Assembly: GCA_955652795.1 (NCBI GenBank)
Contig: CATPBQ010000161.1
Span: 1 to 20,050 of the forward strand
Direction: 5' to 3'
Origin: an uncultured Steroidobacteraceae bacterium
GTDB taxonomy: Bacteria; Pseudomonadota; Gammaproteobacteria; Steroidobacterales; Steroidobacteraceae
Length of the DNA stretch: 20,050 nucleotides
Every line of letters starts with the position of its first letter. Position 1 is the first letter of the stretch. The notes below the pieces were generated by a model. It worked only from the letters and a program-made list of their open reading frames with translations. It ran no database searches and was not told where the DNA came from. Position numbers and translations under genes: made by a program. Below, piece after piece: positions 14,274 to 20,050 of this stretch.

Positions 14274-17197
14274 ATCGCGCTGAGCGGCGCGGCCCGGCGC
14301 GGCGCCGCGTGGGCACCTCCGACGCAGCCGAGCTCGTCATTCCGCGCGCCACCTACCGGGTGCAGCTCAACGCCGGCTTCACGTTCCGCGATGCGACGGC
14401 GATCGTTCCGTACCTGGCGTCGCTCGGAATCAGCCACGTGTACTGCTCGCCGTATTTCCGCGCCCGCGCGGGCAGCACGCACGGCTACGATGTGGTCGAC
14501 CACAACTCCTTCAACCCTGAGATCGGTCACCGCGATGACTTCGAGCTGTTCGTGGCGGCATTGCGTGCGCACGGCATGGGTCACATCGTCGACATCGTGC
14601 CGAATCATGTCGGCATCCTCGGCGCCGACAACGCCTGGTGGATGGACGTGCTGGAGAACGGCGAGGCGTCGATGTATGCGGCGTTCTTCGACATCGACTG
14701 GGCGCCGTCCAATCCGGAGCGCGCCCACAAGGTGCTGGTGCCGGTACTGGCGGATCCCTACGGCACGGTGCTCGAGCGCGGCGAGCTCGAGCTGCGCTTC
14801 GAGCCGCACTCGGGCTCCTTCGCCGTGTACTACCAGTCGCATCGCCTGCCGCTCGATCCGCGCACCTACCCGCGGATCCTCGATCGCGTGCCGGCGCTGG
14901 TCTCCAACACCGAGCTCGAGAACATCAGGCGCTCGCTGGCGGCGTTGCCCGACCGCCAGGCGCTCAACCCCGAACAGGTGGCAGAGCGCAGCCGGGAGAA
15001 GGAGCTCCACAAGCAGCGTCTCGCGGTGCTGGCGGCCGGCAAGCCGGAGGTCGCCGCCGCGATCGAAGCGGCGGTGCGCAGCTTCGGCGGCACGGCGGAG
15101 GAGCCGGCGAGCTTCGATGCGCTGCACGAGCTGCTCGAACTGCAGGCCTATCACCTCGCCTACTGGCGCGTCGCGGCCGAGGATATCAACTACCGGCGGT
15201 TTTTCGATGTGAACGATCTGGCGGCGCTGCGGGTCGAAAACGAAGCGGTCTTCGAAGTCACGCACCGCCTGGTGCTGCAGCTGATCGCCGCCGGCAGGAT
15301 CGACGGCCTGCGCATCGATCACGCCGACGGGCTGTACGACCCGGCCGGGTATTTTCGCCGCCTGCAGGAGCGCATCGGCGCCGTCAGCGGCCGGCGCGGC
15401 ACGCGGGCGATGTACCTGGTCGTCGAGAAGATCACCGCCTCCTTCGAGCACCTGCCCTCGGAATGGCCGGTGCACGGCGAGACCGGTTACCACTTCGCCA
15501 ACGTCGTCAACCGCATGCTGCTGGATTCCGCCACCCGCGCGCGCATGGACCGCGTGTACCGCGCGCTCACCGACGAGCCGCTCGAGTGGCGGGACGTGGC
15601 ATACGAGTGCCAGCAGCTGGTGCTGCGCCGCTCGCTGGCCTCGGAGCTGAACGTCGCCACCAATCAGCTGGCGCGGATCGCGCGTGCCGACCGGCGCACG
15701 CGCGACTTCACCTTCAACGGCCTGCGCACCGCGCTCGCGGACGTCATCGCCTGTTTCCCGGTATACCGGACTTACGTCGCGGCAACGGTTGCCGACAGCG
15801 ACCGGCGCTATATCGAATGGGCAATCGCCAGCGCCCGGCGGCGCCGGGCCGCGACCGAGGCGTCGGTGTTCGATTTCGTGCGTGCGGCGCTGCTGCTGGA
15901 GCTGCCGGCGCCGAGCGATGATCTGCGGCGCCGCATGCGTGCCTTCGCCATGAAGTTCCAGCAGATCACCGCGCCGATCACCGCCAAGGGAATCGAGGAC
16001 ACTGCGCTGTATCGCTTCAACCGCCTGCTGTCGCTCAACGAGGTCGGCGGCGAGCCCGGCAATTACGGCGGTGGCGTGCGCGCATTTCATGCAGACGCGG
16101 AGTATCGCGCCCGGCATTGGCCGCACGAGATGCTCGCCACCTCCACCCACGACACCAAGCGCTCCGAGGACGTGCGCGCGCGGCTCACCGTGCTGTCGGA
16201 AATGACCACGCCGTGGCGCGACGCCGTGCGGCGCTGGAGCCGCATCAACCGCTCGCGCAAGCGCGAAGTCGAAGGGCGGCAGGCCCCCTCGCGTAACGAC
16301 GAATACCACTTCTATCAGACCCTGGTGGGTACCTGGCCGCTGACGGAACCGGACCCGGCGGGTGCCGCCGCCTATTGCGAGCGCATCGAAGCCTACATGA
16401 TCAAGGCGGCGCGCGAGGCGAAGCAGCGCACCAGCTGGACCGAAACGGACGCCCCGTACGAGGAGGCGCTGCTGCAATTCGTGCGCAACGTGCTGGAGCG
16501 GCGCGAGAACAACCTGTTTCTCGGGGACTTCGTCGAGTTCCAGAGGCGCGTCGCGCGCTTCGGCCTGCTCAACGGCCTGTCGCAGACACTGTGCAAGCTG
16601 ACCGCGCCCGGAGTGCCCGACATCTACCAGGGGAACGAGATCTGGGATTTCTCGCTGGTCGATCCTGACAATCGCCGCGCGGTCGATTACCCCAGCCGGC
16701 GCGCCCTGTTGGCCGAGCTGCAGCGCGCCGACGCCAGCGCCGCGCCGCGCGCGGCCGCGGAGCGCATGGCGGACGGGCGCTGCAAGCTGCTGCTCACCTG
16801 GAAGACCCTGCAGCTGCGGCGCGCGCACCCGCAACTGTTTCGCGACGGCGACTACCGGCGCCTGCGGGTGCGCGGCAGCCAGGCCCAGCACCTGTGCGCC
16901 TTCGCCCGCCGCTTCCGGCAGCAGTCGCTCGTGGTAATTGCGCCGCGCCTGTACCGGCGCCTGCTCGGTGACGAGGGCGGGCTGCCCCTCGGGGAGGGCG
17001 TGTGGGGCGAGACGCTCATCGAGCTGCCGCGCGAGGAGCGCTCGCGCGTGTCGTTCCGCAATGTCCTCGACGGCGCGCAGCTGCTGCCGGTGCGCCAGGG
17101 CGAGACCGTGGGCGTGTTGGCCGCGCACGCCCTGGCCGAGTTCCCGGTGGCACTGTTGGCTGCCGGCTGCGAAACGTCGGACGACGCCGCCGGTTGA
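14270..17197 (+). CDS. treY: Malto-oligosyltrehalose synthase (GH13)
   Basis: TreY isomerises the reducing-end alpha-1,4 bond of a maltooligosaccharide into the alpha-1,1 bond of trehalose, making the substrate of TreZ. The protein has 975 residues from the GTG at 14270; many TreY proteins are shorter (about 700-930). Early landmarks are RATYRVQLNAGFTFRDA, HVYCSPYFRARAGSTHGYD and VDIVPNHVG. Candidate catalytic residues are Asp350 (GLRIDHADGLYDP), Glu386 (YLVVEKI) and Asp628 (STHDTKRSEDVRAR). GVPDIYQGNE is at 781-790, and a family-specific WTETDAPYEEALL segment precedes it. A basic N-terminal tail of about 25 residues before the conserved start is poorly conserved in character. It is the last gene of the operon; a TTGACA hexamer overlaps its stop codon. 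Confidence 0.96.
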   Translation: MNRAERRGPARRRVGTSDAAELVIPRATYRVQLNAGFTFRDATAIVPYLASLGISHVYCSPYFRARAGSTHGYDVVDHNSFNPEIGHRDDFELFVAALRAHGMGHIVDIVPNHVGILGADNAWWMDVLENGEASMYAAFFDIDWAPSNPERAHKVLVPVLADPYGTVLERGELELRFEPHSGSFAVYYQSHRLPLDPRTYPRILDRVPALVSNTELENIRRSLAALPDRQALNPEQVAERSREKELHKQRLAVLAAGKPEVAAAIEAAVRSFGGTAEEPASFDALHELLELQAYHLAYWRVAAEDINYRRFFDVNDLAALRVENEAVFEVTHRLVLQLIAAGRIDGLRIDHADGLYDPAGYFRRLQERIGAVSGRRGTRAMYLVVEKITASFEHLPSEWPVHGETGYHFANVVNRMLLDSATRARMDRVYRALTDEPLEWRDVAYECQQLVLRRSLASELNVATNQLARIARADRRTRDFTFNGLRTALADVIACFPVYRTYVAATVADSDRRYIEWAIASARRRRAATEASVFDFVRAALLLELPAPSDDLRRRMRAFAMKFQQITAPITAKGIEDTALYRFNRLLSLNEVGGEPGNYGGGVRAFHADAEYRARHWPHEMLATSTHDTKRSEDVRARLTVLSEMTTPWRDAVRRWSRINRSRKREVEGRQAPSRNDEYHFYQTLVGTWPLTEPDPAGAAAYCERIEAYMIKAAREAKQRTSWTETDAPYEEALLQFVRNVLERRENNLFLGDFVEFQRRVARFGLLNGLSQTLCKLTAPGVPDIYQGNEIWDFSLVDPDNRRAVDYPSRRALLAELQRADASAAPRAAAERMADGRCKLLLTWKTLQLRRAHPQLFRDGDYRRLRVRGSQAQHLCAFARRFRQQSLVVIAPRLYRRLLGDEGGLPLGEGVWGETLIELPREERSRVSFRNVLDGAQLLPVRQGETVGVLAAHALAEFPVALLAAGCETSDDAAG

Positions 17198-17222
17198 CAC
17201 CTGGGGAACACGAAAGTCCAAC
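17194..17222 (+). promoter_or_regulatory. Candidate promoter for the small lipoprotein gene
   Basis: A perfect TTGACA (-35) at 17194-17199 overlaps the treY stop codon. At 17-base spacing the -10 position (17217-17222) reads TCCAAC, a poor match. The lipoprotein gene begins 75 bases further on. Only the -35 half is convincing. Confidence 0.3.
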
Positions 17223-17234
17223 AGTGAACTTTCG
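17211..17234 (+). repeat. Inverted repeat upstream of the lipoprotein gene
   Basis: CGAAAGT (17211-17217) and ACTTTCG (17228-17234) are perfect seven-base arms separated by ten bases. The repeat covers the expected -10 region of the candidate promoter at 17194, so it could be an operator; it could also be an RNA hairpin or weak attenuator after treY. Direct observation of the arms; role inferred. Confidence 0.4.
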
Positions 17235-17286
17235 CGCTGGCGCGCGGGTCGAAGCAGGCGCAAGATGAAACCAACTCCTTACCCTC

Positions 17287-17291
17287 GGGAG
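17287..17291 (+). promoter_or_regulatory. Ribosome binding site deciding the lipoprotein start
   Basis: GGGAG lies six bases before the ATG at 17298. This, together with a correctly positioned lipobox, favours 17298 over the in-frame ATG at 17265. Confidence 0.7.
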
Positions 17292-17297
17292 CGCAGC

Positions 17298-17738
17298 ATG
17301 CAACACCAATACCTGGGACTTGCGGGAGTAGCGTCGGCGCTCGCCCTGCTGGCCGCCTGTGCGGGCGGCATCCCCCTGCGCGAGAGCCAGCAGGAAGAGC
17401 GCGATCGCTTCACCGCCTACTCCGGCGAACCGATCAACGAATTCACGTGGCTCGGACGCTATGACGGCTGGCAGCCGATCAGCCGCGACGAGCTGGTGGT
17501 GTTCACGGGAGTCAGCGACGCCTACCTCATCAAGGTGGGGCCGCCGTGCGATAACCTGCAGTTCGCCAGGCGCATCGCACTGACCTCCACCGCCGCAGCG
17601 GTCCATGCGCGCTTCGACTCGGTGATCGTCGGTCAGTGGCGCTGCCCGATCGATGAGATCCGCAAGGTCGATTACCGGCGCATGAGAGCGGATCTGCGCC
17701 TCGAGGCACAGTCCCGCAAAGCCCAGGCGGCCCAGTAA
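17298..17738 (+). CDS. Small lipoprotein, DUF6491-like
   Basis: A 146-residue predicted lipoprotein of unknown function. The N-terminus is a lipoprotein signal with lipobox LAAC, lipid-accepting Cys21 followed by Ala-Gly-Gly, which would be exported and anchored in the envelope. The mature part has FTWLGRYDGWQPISRDELVVFT, then a Cys-containing segment (PCDNLQFARRIALTS), then ARFDSVIVGQWRCPIDEIRKVD. Two remaining cysteines could form a disulfide. This pattern (a CxNL-A-R-I block followed by an FDSV...C-IDEI block) is what I associate with DUF6491 proteins of Gammaproteobacteria, recalled rather than searched. The end is Ala/Gln/Lys-rich. It starts 100 bases after treY on the same strand, behind its own candidate promoter, so membership in the trehalose operon is doubtful. 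Confidence 0.82.
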   Translation: MQHQYLGLAGVASALALLAACAGGIPLRESQQEERDRFTAYSGEPINEFTWLGRYDGWQPISRDELVVFTGVSDAYLIKVGPPCDNLQFARRIALTSTAAAVHARFDSVIVGQWRCPIDEIRKVDYRRMRADLRLEAQSRKAQAAQ

Positions 17739-17747
17739 CGCGCCCTG

Positions 17748-17778
17748 CTGCGCCGCAGCGTGGGCGCTGCGGGCGCAG
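17748..17778. terminator. Strong hairpin in convergent gap, probable bidirectional terminator
   Basis: CTGCGCCGCAGCG (17748-17760) pairs with CGCTGC (17765-17770) and GGCGCAG (17772-17778): thirteen base pairs, a TGGG loop and a single bulged G at 17771. It almost fills the 44-base gap between the convergent lipoprotein and ABC exporter genes. Neither strand has a clear U-tract, so it is not a textbook intrinsic terminator, but position and strength suggest it ends or protects both transcripts. Confidence 0.6.
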
Positions 17779-17782
17779 TCCG

Positions 17783-19639
17783 TCAGCGGTACCCGCGCGC
17801 CTGCAGCGTGAACAGCTGCGCGTAGCGCCCGTTCAGTTGCATCAGTTCCTCGTGGCTGCCGCGTTCGACGATGCGGCCGCGATTGAGCACCGCGATCTGA
17901 TCGGCCATGCGCACGGTGGAGAAGCGGTGCGAGATGAGGATGGTGATGCGCTCGCGCGCCAGCTGGCGGAAATGCTCGAATACCTCGGCCTCCGCCTGCG
18001 CGTCCATGGCCGCCGTCGGTTCGTCCAGCACCAGGATGTCCGCCCGGATGCGCATGAAGGCGCGCGACAGCGCGATCTTCTGCCATTGGCCACCGGAGAG
18101 CTCGCGCCCGTCGCGGAACCACTTGCCGAGCTGCGTGCGATAGCCCGAGGGCAGGGTTTCGATGAACTCGCTCGCCCGCCCCTTGGCTGCCGCCGTGCGC
18201 CAGCGCGCTTCGTCCTCGAAGAAACGCTCATCGCCGGCGCCGACGTTTTCACCGACCAGCATCTGATAGCGGGCAAAGTCCTGGAAGATGACACCGATGC
18301 GCTCGCGCAGCGCGCGCTCATCCCACTGCGCCAGGTCCTGCCCGTCGAGCAGGATCCTTCCTGCCGTGGGTGCGTACAGGCGTGTCAGCAACTTGATCAG
18401 GGTGGTTTTCCCCGAACCGTTTTCGCCCACCAGCGCGAGACTGGTGCCGGGCGTCAGGTGCAGCGTGACGTGCTCGAGGGCCGACTCCTCGGCTCCCGGA
18501 TAGCTGAAGCTCACGTCCTCGAAGCGCACGCCATCCTCCGGATGCGGACCGCGCACTGCGGTGCCGGCCGGCTGCGGCACGTTGGTTTCCAGGTACTCGT
18601 AGAGCGTCGACAGGTACAGGTTGTCTTCGTACATGCCGCCGACCGCCGCCAGCATGGCGGACACGGCCGCCTGCCCCTGGCGAAACAGCGCGACATACAT
18701 GGTCATCTGGCCGAGTGTGATGAGGCGCCGCACGGTGGTGACCGCGATCCAGGCGTAGGCGCCGTACAGGGCGGCGGTGGCGATGAGTCCCAGGGCAAAG
18801 CCCCAGGCATCGCGGCGCACGGTGAGCGCCCGGTCTTCCCGGTACAGCCGCCGGAAGATGTCGCGGTAGCGCTCGAGCAGGCGCGGACCCAGGCCGTAGA
18901 GTTTGACCTCCTTGGCGTGATCCTCGCGGGCGATCACGGTCTCCAGGTAAATCTGCATGCGGGTCTCGGGCGAGCGCCAGCGGAACAGCCGAAACGCATC
19001 GCCGGAGAACTTCGCTTCCGCGACGAACGCCGGCAGCCCCGCCAGCAGCAATACCGCGACCGCCCACGGCGAGAACCGCGCCAGCAGCACCCCGTAGCTC
19101 ACCAGCGAGATGCCGTTCTGCACCAGTCCGAAAGTGCGGGTGACGAGACTCAGCGGGCGGGTGGATGCCTCGCGGCGAGCGCGCGTGAGCTTGTCGTAGA
19201 ATTCCGAGTCCTCGAAGTGCTGCAGCTCAAGCGTGAGCGCCTTCTCGAGGATCATCACGTTGACCCGCTGGCCGAGCTGCGCGCGCAACAGTGACTGGCA
19301 CAGCGACAGCCCGCGTTGCGCCGCCGCGATCGCCGCCACCAGGATTCCTTCCAGTACCACCAGCTGCGCCACGCGGGTCGCCACCCCGCCGCCGGCGCGG
19401 ATCGCGCCCACGACCGCATCGACGATCAGCGCGCCGACGTAGGCAACCGAGGCGGGCAGGATGCCGGCGATGAGGGTGAGCAGGGCGAGCGCGAGCGTCA
19501 GCGCCCGGTTGGTGCTCCACACCAGCTCCAGGGCGCGGCGGCTGTAACGGAATACGCCGAAAAAACCCCGCAGCGTCGTGGCCTCGCGGCCGCCGGGCGC
19601 CACGCCGGCGTGGTGCGGGGGATGAACCGGTGTGGCCAT
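17783..19639 (-). CDS. ABC exporter, fused permease and ATPase
   Basis: A 618-residue half-transporter of the MsbA/multidrug-exporter type that would act as a dimer in the inner membrane. Roughly six transmembrane segments lie within residues 45-335 (clear hydrophobic stretches at 47-80, 90-110, 170-208, 278-300 and 307-335). The nucleotide-binding domain (about 370-610) is complete: A-loop Tyr380, Walker A GENGSGKT (405-412), Q-loop Gln453, signature LSGGQ (514-518), Walker B ILVLDE (535-540) with catalytic Glu540, and H-loop His571. Substrate is unknown. The start is the ATG at 19639, whose A is also the last base of the preceding gene's TGA, implying translational coupling. A longer frame to 19831 exists but lies inside the NDH-2 gene and lacks transporter-like sequence. 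The open reading of the core is intact. Confidence 0.93.
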   Translation of the reverse strand: MATPVHPPHHAGVAPGGREATTLRGFFGVFRYSRRALELVWSTNRALTLALALLTLIAGILPASVAYVGALIVDAVVGAIRAGGGVATRVAQLVVLEGILVAAIAAAQRGLSLCQSLLRAQLGQRVNVMILEKALTLELQHFEDSEFYDKLTRARREASTRPLSLVTRTFGLVQNGISLVSYGVLLARFSPWAVAVLLLAGLPAFVAEAKFSGDAFRLFRWRSPETRMQIYLETVIAREDHAKEVKLYGLGPRLLERYRDIFRRLYREDRALTVRRDAWGFALGLIATAALYGAYAWIAVTTVRRLITLGQMTMYVALFRQGQAAVSAMLAAVGGMYEDNLYLSTLYEYLETNVPQPAGTAVRGPHPEDGVRFEDVSFSYPGAEESALEHVTLHLTPGTSLALVGENGSGKTTLIKLLTRLYAPTAGRILLDGQDLAQWDERALRERIGVIFQDFARYQMLVGENVGAGDERFFEDEARWRTAAAKGRASEFIETLPSGYRTQLGKWFRDGRELSGGQWQKIALSRAFMRIRADILVLDEPTAAMDAQAEAEVFEHFRQLARERITILISHRFSTVRMADQIAVLNRGRIVERGSHEELMQLNGRYAQLFTLQARGYR

Positions 19640-20050
19640 CAGGAGCGGCGCTGCGGCGTTGCCGGTGTGCTGGGGGCGAGCGGCTGGCGGATGTCGCCGG
19701 GGACAACCCGCGTGATCAACCGCGAGCCGCGCCGGAAGAACACGTAGCTGTAGATCCAGGATGACAGCACCGCCAGCCGGTTGCGAAAGCCGATGAGCAC
19801 CGTGACGTGCAGCGCCATCCACGCGAGCCACGCCAGCCAGCCGCCGGAATGCACCCGGCCGATCTCCACCACCGCGCGCGACTTGCCGACGGTGGCCATG
19901 GAACCCTTGTCGCGGTAGTGGAATCCGGCGGCGCGCTCGCTGCGCGCCCCGCGCAGCTCCGCGTCGATCACGCGCGCGACGTAGCGCCCCATCTGCAGCG
20001 CGCCCTGCGACACGCCCGGCACCGGCCGCCCGCTCGCGGCATCGAGCAGG
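19639..20050 (-). CDS. ndh: Type-II NADH dehydrogenase (NDH-2), C-terminal part (truncated by window edge)
   Basis: NDH-2 is a single-subunit, non-proton-pumping FAD enzyme that oxidises NADH and reduces quinone at the inner membrane. Only about 137 C-terminal residues are visible. They include PGVSQGALQMGRYVARVI, FHYRDKGSMATVGKSRAVVEIG and the hydrophobic anchor WLAWLAWMALHVTVLIGFRNR, followed by WIYSYVFFRRGSRLITRVV. This block is diagnostic for the family. FAD- and NADH-binding motifs are beyond the right edge. The stop codon overlaps the start of the ABC exporter gene by one base (TGATG), so the two are co-transcribed. Family assignment is strong despite truncation; the gene symbol follows from it. 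Confidence 0.92.
   Translation of the reverse strand, partial: LLDAASGRPVPGVSQGALQMGRYVARVIDAELRGARSERAAGFHYRDKGSMATVGKSRAVVEIGRVHSGGWLAWLAWMALHVTVLIGFRNRLAVLSSWIYSYVFFRRGSRLITRVVPGDIRQPLAPSTPATPQRRS

Noticed and set aside
13964..17263. A 1099-codon open frame on the minus strand across treY
   Set aside because: It is wholly antisense to a clearly conserved treY with all GH13 motifs. Its translation has no recognisable domain and the residue bias (Arg, Ala, His, Gln, Val) expected of a shadow frame in GC-rich DNA.
17837..19294. A 485-codon plus-strand frame across the ABC exporter
   Set aside because: Antisense to intact Walker A, signature and Walker B motifs; no protein-like features of its own.
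19640..19831. Longer ABC exporter N-terminus of 64 extra residues
   Set aside because: This stretch is the coding region of the NDH-2 C-terminus in another frame; the TGATG overlap and transporter-like sequence support the start at 19639.

Overview
This window is 20 kb of strongly GC-rich bacterial chromosome, densely packed with housekeeping-type genes. No RNA gene, CRISPR array, insertion sequence, phage gene or attachment site was seen. Azurin with its leader peptide, an E. coli-like GabT, a proteobacterial trehalose synthase-maltokinase fusion, TesB, type-II NADH dehydrogenase and a small DUF6491-like lipoprotein together point to a GC-rich gammaproteobacterium. A Xanthomonadales, Nevskiales or Steroidobacterales relative is likely; this is inferred from gene content and no phylogenetic marker was tested.

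Layout. (1) Positions 1-1935, minus strand: a thioredoxin-reductase-like ferredoxin/flavodoxin-NADP+ reductase, azurin, and the start of acyl-CoA thioesterase II (tesB, cut by the window edge), in that transcription order with gaps of about 25-30 bases. (2) 1936-2137: a divergent promoter region with alternating CG sequence. (3) 2138-3959, plus strand: a small two-[2Fe-2S] subunit of the isoquinoline-1-oxidoreductase/xanthine dehydrogenase type, without its molybdenum subunit, followed by gabT. (4) 3993-4292, minus: a small protein of unknown function with a Cys cluster. (5) 4512-7133, plus: a membrane-anchored HAMP-GGDEF-EAL protein. (6) 7196-17197, plus: a four-gene alpha-glucan/trehalose operon, glgB, treS-mak fusion, treZ, treY. 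(7) 17298-17738, plus: a small lipoprotein. (8) 17783-20050, minus: an ABC exporter overlapping the 3' end of a type-II NADH dehydrogenase gene (cut by the right edge).

The core of the window is the glucan/trehalose operon. GlgB introduces alpha-1,6 branches into alpha-1,4-glucan. TreY turns the reducing end of maltooligosaccharides into a trehalose unit and TreZ releases the trehalose. TreS interconverts trehalose and maltose, and its fused kinase makes maltose-1-phosphate. GlgE, which would use maltose-1-phosphate to extend glucan, is not in the window, so the GlgE route is incomplete here. The genes are tightly spaced (32 bases, 14 bases, then a 4-base GTGA overlap), which supports co-transcription and translational coupling.

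There are no gene-free stretches over 300 bases. The two longest are 1936-2137 and 4293-4511, both between divergent genes. Gene identities are mostly secure. I did not find a convincing new biological system. The most interesting leads are the missing GlgE partner, the orphan iron-sulfur subunit, the SD-less and possibly leaderless glgB start, and several untested inverted repeats in leaders.
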